A stretch of 64,000 bases of DNA, from contig CAYUQJ010000003.1 in the NCBI GenBank assembly GCA_964446955.1, positions 310,001 to 374,000 of the forward strand, in the 5' to 3' direction. Shown here piece after piece: positions 8,858-16,445 of the stretch (the stretch's first letter is position 1; each line of letters begins with the position of its first letter). The translations under genes and the position numbers were made by a program. The notes beneath the pieces were generated by a model, which did no database searches, had not been told where the DNA came from, and saw nothing but the letters and a program-made list of their open reading frames with translations. This stretch comes from Leptolinea sp964446955. GTDB taxonomy: Bacteria; Chloroflexota; Anaerolineae; Anaerolineales; Anaerolineaceae.

Positions 8858-11464
8858 TCACTGAAGCATGACTGATTTCAGCAGATCTCTTCCGAGGTCT
8901 GCTGTTTCTTTTGCGGAACCATTTTCGATCACTACAGCAATGGCAATGGAAGTGCCCTGCCAATCACGGGATGTTCCACCTGTGAACCAGTGAGCCTGTC
9001 CGGCACCAGTAGGGACGCTGGCTGTTGTGTGCCAAGCGGAAATATCGCCATCGGCAAAGTATTCCATGGCCATGGAGACACCTTCCATGGAAAATGATTG
9101 CGATTTCTCTCCGGCAGGAAGGATAACCCAACCCTGGGCTGGCGTATTCACAGCCATCGCAATACGGGGGGAAGGTCTTAAACCATCAGCAGAAATGGAT
9201 GCGGCGGCAAGAACCATTTGCAGGGGGCTCACCGCGGCGTCAGGACTACCGATGATTGCCTGTCTTCTTTCCAATACATGAGTCTGCATCGTTGGGGCTT
9301 GAGCGAGAGCGATGTCCGGTTGGCTGAAGAAACCTGCGGATTGATATATATCGATCAGCCTGTTTTCTGTAACACGGTTCAATACATCGTTGAGGGCGCC
9401 CGGACAACCGGCTTTTAGGGTTTTATTCCAGTCCGATTTTTCATCTATCCCCAAAGCGCAGTCAATACCATCCAGCTGAGTGGTGGTCGGTTTGTTGTTC
9501 AAGGGAATTTTTTCTGGTTGATAGGCAAGTATAAATGGACCGATTGCCGCTCCGACTGGATATTGTCCCTGGGTAACACGGTTGACCAGGGGGCTGTCGT
9601 TTTGAGTTGTCCAGGTTAACCAATTCTCTTCGAGCGTATTAGGGTCAAATCCGGGTTGTGAAGCGATTGCCAGAATCTCACCGGTGTTCGCATTCATGAG
9701 AATAATGGCTCCCTGTTTTTCTGCCAGGGCTTCATCTGCCAGTTTTTGCGTTTCGAGATCGATGCTCAACCGGATGTCCAGCCCCGGCGGGGGTTGTCCG
9801 TATAAGGCCTGATTGGACCATATCAACATGGAGGGATTTCCCTGGAGGCCTCTGAGATATTCATCATAAGCCAATTCCAGTCCGCTAAGTCCATAAACCG
9901 GATGGGAATAACCGGTGGTGCCAGCTAGCCCGGGGATCAGGTATTCCCGTTCAAAGCTGCCGGATATGCCGGTTGATATGGTGATGGGCTGACCGGTACG
10001 GTCGACCAGTGACCCACGCTGAACATACCGTTCCGCTATGGACCGGCGTGGATTATCGACTCTATTCGTTAATTCAATAGAGCGGACAGAGGTCCACCAA
10101 CCGGTAACAATTGCGGACGCGACCAATCCAGTCAGGATCAGAGCGCTTGATGTTATGTAAGGACTCACCTTAATGGTGGTCATTGTCCGGTTCTTTGACT
10201 GATCGGAGATGGTCATTAACATCCAGAGTGCGATAAAACCGGTGAGCAATGACGACCCACCGTAGGATACAAATGGTAAAGTTACGCCACTTAGTGGAAG
10301 CAACCGTAGGTTCCCGCCGATGATGAAAATGCTCTGGATGGCTAGGTAAACGGAAATTCCGGCGGCCAGATTCCGTCGATATGTGTCGGATGCCTGTAAC
10401 GCGGTATTCATTCCCCGGTTGAAAAGGAGGCCGATAATAACCAAAAGCCCTATTGCTCCGACCAATCCGGTCTCTTCGGAGATCGCAGAATAGATGAAAT
10501 CTGATTGGGCGACCGGTATGATGCCCGGACTTCCCAGTCCTGCGCCACGCCCAAATACACCTCCACTGGCAATGGCAATTATGGATTGGACGATCTGATA
10601 TGACCTTCCGGATGGGTCAAGCCATGGGTTCAGCCAGGCATCCACCCTTACCCGGATAACATCAAAGAGTTGATATCCCATAAATCCAGCGGCGGTTATG
10701 GTCATCCCGCTAATCAGCAATATCCGGCGTTTGCCGGTGGCGAGAAAAACGATGAATGTAAAGATAAGGATAAAAATTGTCGCGGTACCAAGATCACGTT
10801 GTGCCAGAAGGATGAGCAGGGAAGCTGCCAGAATGATCAAGGCCGGCATCAGCCACTGCAGGAAGCCGAGCCGTTGTAGACTAAGATCAGCTGTGTAGGC
10901 TGCCAGATAGATGATCAGGAGTAATTTCAGCGGTTCCGATGGTTGAAGGTACATGCCAAAAAAGCCCAGCCATAAATGCGGACCCACTCCACCGGGGTAG
11001 GTACCAATGAAAAAGGTGAGGGCTGTAAGAACAAGACCGCCTGCAAGCCAAAGATATTTGTAGCGGCGGAAGATGTTCAAAAAGATTGGGCGTCTGGTCA
11101 ACCCCCAGAGGGCGGCAAGGCATACTGTGAGCCAGATCGTTTGTCGCAATCCGTAATCTGCCGATAAACGCCAGATTTCCAACAAGCCCCATCCAGCGAG
11201 GATCATAACCAGAGGGAAGAGGAATGGATCTCTGTCAGGGAGAGTCCGGTTCAATTGATGGAATGTTATTGCCGTCGTAATGAGCCAGACGGAGAACCCG
11301 ATCCAATGATCCCAACGGTAGGCAACATTCCATGAATGCATTCGCGCGGCTGGAGCAAGGGTGATGCAGACTGAATAAAAGAACAGAAACCAGCCTGATA
11401 GCACCAGAAGGCGGCTCTCAACTTGATCCCTATAGGACGACGACGTGGAAAAGAGAAGTTTCAA
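8858..11464 (-). CDS. SEDS (RodA/FtsW) protein fused to a degenerate penicillin-binding transpeptidase domain
   Basis: Residues 1-420 form a multi-helix SEDS peptidoglycan polymerase with family hallmarks: QPSEPLKL (174-181), RDLGTA (223-228), the WLNPWLDP...SYQIVQS segment (277-294), SDFIYSAISEETGLVGA (321-337) and VSYGGSSLL (399-407). After one more helix (about 437-455) comes a class B PBP-like region (470-868). The three transpeptidase motifs are broken: the SxxK position reads GAAIGP (638-643), with Ala for the nucleophilic Ser and Gly for Lys, and the KTGT position reads PTGAG (818-822). The second half is thus probably a structural partner of the polymerase in cis. Its start overlaps the mtnP end by 4 bases. 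Confidence 0.88.
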   Translation of the reverse strand: MKLLFSTSSSYRDQVESRLLVLSGWFLFFYSVCITLAPAARMHSWNVAYRWDHWIGFSVWLITTAITFHQLNRTLPDRDPFLFPLVMILAGWGLLEIWRLSADYGLRQTIWLTVCLAALWGLTRRPIFLNIFRRYKYLWLAGGLVLTALTFFIGTYPGGVGPHLWLGFFGMYLQPSEPLKLLLIIYLAAYTADLSLQRLGFLQWLMPALIILAASLLILLAQRDLGTATIFILIFTFIVFLATGKRRILLISGMTITAAGFMGYQLFDVIRVRVDAWLNPWLDPSGRSYQIVQSIIAIASGGVFGRGAGLGSPGIIPVAQSDFIYSAISEETGLVGAIGLLVIIGLLFNRGMNTALQASDTYRRNLAAGISVYLAIQSIFIIGGNLRLLPLSGVTLPFVSYGGSSLLTGFIALWMLMTISDQSKNRTMTTIKVSPYITSSALILTGLVASAIVTGWWTSVRSIELTNRVDNPRRSIAERYVQRGSLVDRTGQPITISTGISGSFEREYLIPGLAGTTGYSHPVYGLSGLELAYDEYLRGLQGNPSMLIWSNQALYGQPPPGLDIRLSIDLETQKLADEALAEKQGAIILMNANTGEILAIASQPGFDPNTLEENWLTWTTQNDSPLVNRVTQGQYPVGAAIGPFILAYQPEKIPLNNKPTTTQLDGIDCALGIDEKSDWNKTLKAGCPGALNDVLNRVTENRLIDIYQSAGFFSQPDIALAQAPTMQTHVLERRQAIIGSPDAAVSPLQMVLAAASISADGLRPSPRIAMAVNTPAQGWVILPAGEKSQSFSMEGVSMAMEYFADGDISAWHTTASVPTGAGQAHWFTGGTSRDWQGTSIAIAVVIENGSAKETADLGRDLLKSVMLQ

Positions 11465-12333
11465 CTTGGCAGGTACTTATCCACCAGTAGCCGGAGTTTC
11501 CGGCGGGTATCACTTTGTATTAAACCGGGGTTTGTGATGATGGCGTCTTTCATGGCATTACTGCAAGAACAAGTCCGGTTTTCCGGCAGGATTTCCACCA
11601 GGTTCGCGATTGCCTGACGCGCTGCTTCCGTATTCTTATTGAGCGTTTGAATTACCATTTCCACACTGACCGGTTCAGTGGCAGTCCGCCAGACGTCAAA
11701 GTCGGTTACGTGAGCCATAGTCACATAGCACATTTCTGCTTCGCGTGCCAGGAAGACTTCCGGGCACGCGGTCATACCGATGATTGACATCCCCCACGCC
11801 CGGAAGAGGTCTGACTCCGCTTTTGTTGAAAAGCGTGGACCCTCAATGGTGATTAGTGTTCCTCCGGCGTGCGTGACCGCGCCTGTCTGGGAAACGGCTT
11901 GAAAGACACGGGCGGTAAGATCTTCGCAATATGGATTTGCCGTACCAACATGCGCTACCATTCCTTCTCCAAAGAAGGAATGTTCACGTCCACTGCGGGT
12001 AAAATCAAACACTTGGTCCGGGATCACAATGTGCCCGGGAGCATAATCTTCTCGTAAAGAACCGCACGCACTGATGCTGACTACTTGTGGTACACCAATT
12101 GATTTCAAGGCAAAGATATTTGCGCGGTAATTTACTTCCGACGGGCTGATGGTGTGACCGATACCATGACGGGCCAGAAATGCCACACGTTTCCCATTCA
12201 ATGAACCAAGGACAATCGGAGCGCTGGGCTTTCCAAAGGGGGTATCAATTTCCATCGATTCAACATCTGTAAGTGCGGAAATGGAATATAGCCCCGAACC
12301 GCCTATGACACCCAGTACTGGTGGATTAATCAT
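11461..12333 (-). CDS. mtnP: 5'-methylthioadenosine phosphorylase
   Basis: Cleaves methylthioadenosine with phosphate to adenine and methylthioribose-1-phosphate, starting methionine salvage. The 290-residue protein shows the phosphate-binding GVIGGSGLY at the N-terminus, RHGIGHTISPSEVNYRANI, ACGSLRED, the substrate segment TIEGPRFSTKAES, MTACPE, and TDFDVW with an Asp typical of adenine-preferring phosphorylases rather than guanosine phosphorylases. It is followed by the SEDS fusion gene with a 4-base overlap; there is no obvious functional link. ATG 12333 has an AGGAGG-like site (GGAGG) in front. A purine nucleoside phosphorylase of mixed specificity is the main alternative. Confidence 0.92.
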   Translation of the reverse strand: MINPPVLGVIGGSGLYSISALTDVESMEIDTPFGKPSAPIVLGSLNGKRVAFLARHGIGHTISPSEVNYRANIFALKSIGVPQVVSISACGSLREDYAPGHIVIPDQVFDFTRSGREHSFFGEGMVAHVGTANPYCEDLTARVFQAVSQTGAVTHAGGTLITIEGPRFSTKAESDLFRAWGMSIIGMTACPEVFLAREAEMCYVTMAHVTDFDVWRTATEPVSVEMVIQTLNKNTEAARQAIANLVEILPENRTCSCSNAMKDAIITNPGLIQSDTRRKLRLLVDKYLPS

Positions 12334-12411
12334 TTTTCCTCCATGTAATTGCTATACTATCTACTGAATCATAGCACAAGAATTTTCAAGGAAGTTAACT
12401 CAAAAACCGGA

Positions 12412-12420
12412 TGATATACT
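12412..12420 (+). promoter_or_regulatory. Extended -10 promoter element, possible leaderless start
   Basis: TGA followed by TATACT (12415-12420) forms an extended -10. The expected transcription start falls about 3-5 bases before the ATG at 12431, which has no ribosome site, so the mRNA may be leaderless. Confidence 0.4.
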
Positions 12421-12430
12421 TAACACCTGA

Positions 12431-13216
12431 ATGAGCCCTTCGAAAGAATCCTACGACCCTCGTTTTTTTGAGCCATTATTTGCCGCTGAAGAGCGGCATT
12501 TCTGGTTTGTTGCCCGGAACAGGGTGATTTGCGCGATGGCGAAAAAAGCGCTGGGTGACGAAAGCAATGTCTCTATTCTTGAGGTTGGATGTGGTACCGG
12601 AAATGTTCTGCGGGCACTGGAAGCAGATTTCCCTCAGGCACAGCTAACTGGCATGGACCTTTTCCATGAGGGTTTGCTCTTCGCCAGCCGGCGTGTATCT
12701 TCTGGTTTGGTTCAAGCTGATCTGGCTTATCCACCTTTTAAACGCCCGGTGGACCTTCTGGGCATGTTCGATGTGCTGGAACATATACAAAATGACACAG
12801 ATGTCCTCTGCCAGGCGGAAAAACTGATCAGACCGGGAGGATGGCTGCTGCTGACTGTTCCATCTGACCCGAACCTGTGGAGTTATTTTGATGTCGCAAG
12901 TCATCATGTGCGACGCTACACAGAAAAAGAACTTACAGATAAGGTTGAAAATGCGGGATTCGTTCTGCAGTTTTCTTCCCCCTATATTGCGGCAACATAT
13001 CCTCTGGTATGGCTGGCCCGGACTGCACGTGAACACACAGGGAGTGAAGACGCAGGTTCCGTTGAAAGCAGGGCTGAAGAAGAATTGAAGATCATTCCAA
13101 TCGCAAATGAGATCTTACGCGGCATACTCAGTATTGAAGCAAGCTGGTTGTCCAACGGACACAGATTGCCGTTTGGATCGTCCCTGGTATTACTGGCGCG
13201 AAAACCGCTTACTTAG
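12431..13216 (+). CDS. Class I SAM-dependent methyltransferase
   Basis: A 261-residue methyltransferase with SAM motif I LEVGCGTGN (about residues 49-57), the acidic post-I residue in TGMDLFHEGL, motif II-like FDVLEHIQND and post-II GGWLLLTVPS. This is the Methyltransf_11/UbiG-like fold often seen acting on lipids, quinones or sugar carriers. The C-terminus is helical and contains a basic stretch but no clear membrane segment. It stands alone on the plus strand, overlapping the end of the convergent FHA gene by 8 bases. The substrate cannot be told from sequence or neighbours. Confidence 0.85.
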   Translation: MSPSKESYDPRFFEPLFAAEERHFWFVARNRVICAMAKKALGDESNVSILEVGCGTGNVLRALEADFPQAQLTGMDLFHEGLLFASRRVSSGLVQADLAYPPFKRPVDLLGMFDVLEHIQNDTDVLCQAEKLIRPGGWLLLTVPSDPNLWSYFDVASHHVRRYTEKELTDKVENAGFVLQFSSPYIAATYPLVWLARTAREHTGSEDAGSVESRAEEELKIIPIANEILRGILSIEASWLSNGHRLPFGSSLVLLARKPLT

Positions 13217-13634
13217 CCGTTATCAATATTTTTACGACAACCTGCCCGCAACGGATTTCATCACCGGTGATCACTACCGTTGGGGTGAAAACACGATCGT
13301 CATTCAAGAAAGTCCCGTTCGTTGAATTCATATCCTCCAGCCACCATTGATTATGGTGGTATCCCAGCCGGGCATGCCGGGAGGATATTGTTTCGTCAGA
13401 AATGCAACAATTGCAAAGCGGGTCGCGTCCAATTACAACTTCAGGTGTATTGAATTCCATGGTGGTGAATTCACCGGTTATTGGTGCAATCGTCAACAGA
13501 GGGATCTGAGCGGCTTTGACCAATTCCGATTGCATTTGGAGGTCCTGCCAGAGTACATACAGAGCGGTAGCGAGGAACGCGTACAGGGCTACCGAGACGA
13601 TCCCGCGGATGATCAGTACGGCTATTCCACTCAT
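13209..13634 (-). CDS. Membrane-anchored FHA domain protein (FhaB-like)
   Basis: A 141-residue protein with one N-terminal membrane helix (about residues 5-27) and a C-terminal forkhead-associated domain (about 58-135) that should read phosphothreonine on the cytoplasmic side. All canonical FHA residues are present: IGRDP, SSRHA and NSTNGTFLN. Size and layout match FhaB/FipA-like proteins. It overlaps the preceding FhaA-like gene by 4 bases, so the pair is cotranslated. In Actinobacteria the equivalent pair sits with rodA, pbpA and Ser/Thr kinases controlling cell wall growth; here the SEDS fusion gene lies about 1.7 kb away on the same strand, while no kinase gene is in the window. Confidence 0.85.
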   Translation of the reverse strand: MSGIAVLIIRGIVSVALYAFLATALYVLWQDLQMQSELVKAAQIPLLTIAPITGEFTTMEFNTPEVVIGRDPLCNCCISDETISSRHARLGYHHNQWWLEDMNSTNGTFLNDDRVFTPTVVITGDEIRCGQVVVKILITAK

Positions 13635-14416
13635 AATCCTTCTTTATCCTTTGTTGGGTTGAAGAAAGGCTCCACCGGTCCGGTCCTTGTGAATGGTGTG
13701 GGTGCGTCCTGACCGTAGACTAATGGCACTCCAGCCAGAGAAATTACATCACCGGGGAATAACGGTTGCTTTGTTATTCTGACGGAATTGACAAATGTAC
13801 CACCGGTTGAATTCAGATCAAAGATCACAAATTGTCCTTTGATAGCCCGTATCTGGGCATGTTCGCGAGATATGCGGGGGTCTTCGACCACCAGATCGTT
13901 TTGTAGCCGCCGGCCGATGTTGCAGACCGGCTTTGTCAGTGGAATTGTCTCAAGACCGTTCACAATGAGAAAAGCGTTGGATGGAAATGCGTCGCCAAGA
14001 ATATCATCATTAGTTGATGCGATAGATTGCATGGAAGCGGTTCTATCGAGAGGTGGGGGACCCTGTTCCGCGTCACGCAGAATGATTTCACCATCCAGAA
14101 CAGACGGACTGGACAAAACCGAAAAATCTGGAAGAGCGGTTGAGTCGAACCCCGCGTCCATGAAGATGGATTGCAGGGTGCTTTTGAAGGGGAAACCTTT
14201 CCATGTATCTGCCTGCGATTGTGGAATCTCGATCAAGATAGATGCAGGGAGCAGCGTTTCACTGGATTGAAATGTATCCTCGAAATATTTCTTTACAGCA
14301 ACAGCCAGGCGCGAACTCCGTTCATCAACCTTGTCCGGTTCAGTTGATATCAACCGGGAACTGGATTCGACAAACTTTTTCAGACGGGCTTCTAAACGAT
14401 CGAAGTTGATCTTCAT
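13631..14416 (-). CDS. FhaA-like protein: DUF3662 domain plus FHA domain
   Basis: A 261-residue cytoplasmic protein. Residues about 1-115 match the FhaA N-terminal (DUF3662) layout, with LEARLKKFVE near the start and a predicted alpha/beta domain. A low-complexity linker follows, then a complete FHA domain (about 155-245) with the motifs NIGRRLQNDLVV, ISREHA and NSTGGTFVN; the usual N-G pair of the last motif reads G-G. FhaA binds phosphorylated cell-wall proteins such as MviN in mycobacteria. The same role here is inferred from architecture and pairing with the FhaB-like gene. Confidence 0.85.
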   Translation of the reverse strand: MKINFDRLEARLKKFVESSSRLISTEPDKVDERSSRLAVAVKKYFEDTFQSSETLLPASILIEIPQSQADTWKGFPFKSTLQSIFMDAGFDSTALPDFSVLSSPSVLDGEIILRDAEQGPPPLDRTASMQSIASTNDDILGDAFPSNAFLIVNGLETIPLTKPVCNIGRRLQNDLVVEDPRISREHAQIRAIKGQFVIFDLNSTGGTFVNSVRITKQPLFPGDVISLAGVPLVYGQDAPTPFTRTGPVEPFFNPTKDKEGL

Positions 14417-14509
14417 GGATTTATTATAATGAAACTAGCCGGATATGTAGTACACAGATGAAAACGAAGAATTCGTAATTTTTTTCCCACCCGGATACGG
14501 TTCCTGTTT

Positions 14510-14995
14510 TCAGGATTCCTGATCCGGATTGCTGATGGCCGCAACACGCGCACCGGTTAGTCGAATCAAATCGGCAACCGGCAGGCGGATGTTCAAGCCC
14601 CTTTGCCCGCCGCTAATGTGGATTTCCGTATAATTTTGTGCCGCGGAATCAAGCCAGATCTGAAAACCGCGGTTGATGAGAGCCAGTGGAGATATTCCAC
14701 CGGCCATTAACCCGGTCAATTTTTCCGCCTCTGCCTGGGTGGAAAGTTGAAGCTTCTTCTCATTGACTGCTGCTGCCAGTAATTTTAAGTTTACTTCGCT
14801 GTTTCCAGGAACCACAGCCAGAATGGGTTTTCCAGGTTTTGGCCTTAATACCACAATGGTTTTAAAGACCATTCCGGTTTCCACTCCGATCAAACGGGCG
14901 GTTTCCCGCGCGCCCAGTTTTTCCGCCGGCAACTCGAATGTTGCATATTTTATTTTTTGTGAATCCAGAAAGCGGGTGACATTATTCGTTATCAT
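14510..14995 (-). CDS. ybaK: YbaK/EbsC-type aminoacyl-tRNA deacylase
   Basis: A 161-residue single-domain protein of the YbaK/ProX family, which hydrolyses mischarged Cys-tRNA(Pro) or related tRNAs. The family's conserved Lys sits in GMVFKTIVVL, and the substrate-loop glycines appear in GLMAGGISPLAL and ISGGQRGLNI. Length is normal for the family. Its start overlaps the end of the PHP gene by 14 bases, so they are translationally coupled, although no metabolic link is evident. Exact tRNA specificity within the family cannot be assigned from sequence alone. Confidence 0.9.
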   Translation of the reverse strand: MITNNVTRFLDSQKIKYATFELPAEKLGARETARLIGVETGMVFKTIVVLRPKPGKPILAVVPGNSEVNLKLLAAAVNEKKLQLSTQAEAEKLTGLMAGGISPLALINRGFQIWLDSAAQNYTEIHISGGQRGLNIRLPVADLIRLTGARVAAISNPDQES

Positions 14996-16079
14996 ACGGC
15001 CTTCTGCGTCCGGTGTTCGGTCGTATATAGATGGGATTACTGAATATCCAGCCGCGGCGGGCGCCTAGATACGGCCTGTACACCTCAATTCGGTAAACTC
15101 CCGGGCGAGTAGTTGTTAATGCGCCGTTTGTGGTGTTGTTCCATTCACGAACGATTTCACCATTACATAACAGACGAATTTCAGCTGCAGCAGGAAGTTT
15201 TACCTGCAGGGTGACACCATCCTCCAGCGTGAGCTCATCACCCATAATGGCATCACCTTTTTTGTTATGGGCTGAAAACCGGAAACCGCGGGTGGATGCC
15301 GGTAAATCGTACCCGATAAAGCTATTCCCCTTGCTCAAGGCGTTTAGGACCATGCCGCGATCGAATGCGAGTTCACCGCGTAGCGGTTCAGGAAGGATGA
15401 GATGATTATTGATCGCCGAAAAGTGGAAGGTGTACGGGAAAATGGTGCGACTGATCGGACCGAGTGTTTTATGAAGCGCATGAGCGTCAGATCCACCCAC
15501 GGCACAGATACGCTTGCCGCCCGATGTCAATTCATCCCATTTCTTTAACGTTGGTTGGAGGGGCGCATGTGCCATGAATCGGGGAAAGAACGCGTAAAAA
15601 ATAGCCGATAAATACCCGTGGGCTACAGATTTAAGCTCGCTAAAACCATTCCATAACTCCAGCCCTGTGAATCCCGAGACCGACCAATCTTCCCAGGAGA
15701 TATCCGGTTCACCAAAAAGCTCCAATGCGGGGTCAACAGGATGGGCAATAAAGCAGCTGCCACCGGATTGTCTGACAAGGTTAATCAGGTTTTGAGGATC
15801 GGGGGCAAAGGGAGCCAGTTCCCGGTTGGTGCCAAATACCAGTAGATGGTTCTTTTGTGGAATCCTTGCCTGATTGTGGACCTCTTCGCCGACCAATAAA
15901 AGCACACTTTTTCCATCGAAGGTGTAATATCCTTCCTTTTCTGTCACCAAAACATTGTGGTCTGTTACGATGATCGCATCCAGTCCGGATTTGCAGGCTG
16001 CCCGTGCAATATCTTCGTGGGTTCCACTGCCATCAGAATATTTGCTGTGAATATGAAGGTTAAGGCTGATCTCTTCCAT
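14982..16079 (-). CDS. PHP-domain metallophosphoesterase (CehA/McbA-like)
   Basis: A 365-residue protein with the PHP metal-binding signatures: HIHSKYSDGSG (residues 9-19), VTDHNVL (38-44), EEVH (64-67), HPVD (about 117) and GGSDAH (about 197-202). These His/Asp clusters build a di- or trinuclear metal site for phosphoester hydrolysis. The C-terminal 90 residues form a separate beta-rich domain, as in the CehA/McbA family. The substrate is unknown; members act on cyclic phosphates, oligonucleotides or nucleotides. The gene is divergent from secG and upstream of ybaK, overlapping it by 14 bases. Confidence 0.85.
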   Translation of the reverse strand: MEEISLNLHIHSKYSDGSGTHEDIARAACKSGLDAIIVTDHNVLVTEKEGYYTFDGKSVLLLVGEEVHNQARIPQKNHLLVFGTNRELAPFAPDPQNLINLVRQSGGSCFIAHPVDPALELFGEPDISWEDWSVSGFTGLELWNGFSELKSVAHGYLSAIFYAFFPRFMAHAPLQPTLKKWDELTSGGKRICAVGGSDAHALHKTLGPISRTIFPYTFHFSAINNHLILPEPLRGELAFDRGMVLNALSKGNSFIGYDLPASTRGFRFSAHNKKGDAIMGDELTLEDGVTLQVKLPAAAEIRLLCNGEIVREWNNTTNGALTTTRPGVYRIEVYRPYLGARRGWIFSNPIYIRPNTGRRRPYDNE

Positions 16080-16086
16080 TTTGTAT

Positions 16087-16116
16087 TTGACGATTCGCTC
16101 CGGGTAAAGGTATAAT
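16087..16116 (+). promoter_or_regulatory. Promoter of secG
   Basis: TTGACG (16087-16092) and a perfect TATAAT (16111-16116) at 18-base spacing. AGGAGG (16130-16135) and the GTG start of secG follow. Confidence 0.7.
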
Positions 16117-16141
16117 CACAACTTGCTTCAGGAGGCTAAAC

Positions 16142-16366
16142 GTGACTATTTACTTCGATATCGCGCTGATTATAATCTCGGTGACATTGATCACAAGCAT
16201 CATTTTGCAAAATAAGGGTGTTGGTCTTGGTGGTTTGACCGGCGCCGATACAGGCGGCGTTTTCTCAGCCCGTCGTGGTATTGAAAAAACCCTCTTCTGG
16301 GTCACGATCGTGTTGAGCGTCATTTTTGTTTTGCTTACACTGGTCACCATCATTGTCAGTAAATAA
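16142..16366 (+). CDS. secG: Preprotein translocase subunit SecG
   Basis: A 74-residue membrane protein of the SecYEG channel that assists SecA-driven export. It has the two expected helices (about residues 3-21 and 50-72) around the conserved cytoplasmic loop: ILQNKGVGLGGLTGADTGG, then FSARRGIEKTLFW. The GTG start is supported by AGGAGG six bases upstream; no better start exists. A promoter lies in front and an intrinsic terminator behind, so it is transcribed on its own, as is common for secG. Confidence 0.95.
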   Translation: MTIYFDIALIIISVTLITSIILQNKGVGLGGLTGADTGGVFSARRGIEKTLFWVTIVLSVIFVLLTLVTIIVSK

Positions 16367-16398
16367 GAAATCCATTTATCTACCATTTTTTCGCGCGG

Positions 16399-16443
16399 GA
16401 AAAAAGGGCGACGCTCCATAGCCTGAAGCGCACGCCTTTTTTC
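16399..16443 (+). terminator. Intrinsic terminator of secG
   Basis: An imperfect hairpin pairing AAAAAAGG..GCG and CGCT with AGCG and CGCCTTTTTT, with a loop of about 11 bases and ending in a T-run just before the next start codon at 16446. Confidence 0.7.
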
Positions 16444-16445
16444 TT

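Noticed and set aside
14463..14487. Hairpin with a T-run on the plus strand
   Set aside because: No plus-strand gene ends there and the stem is only five base pairs, so it is probably chance.
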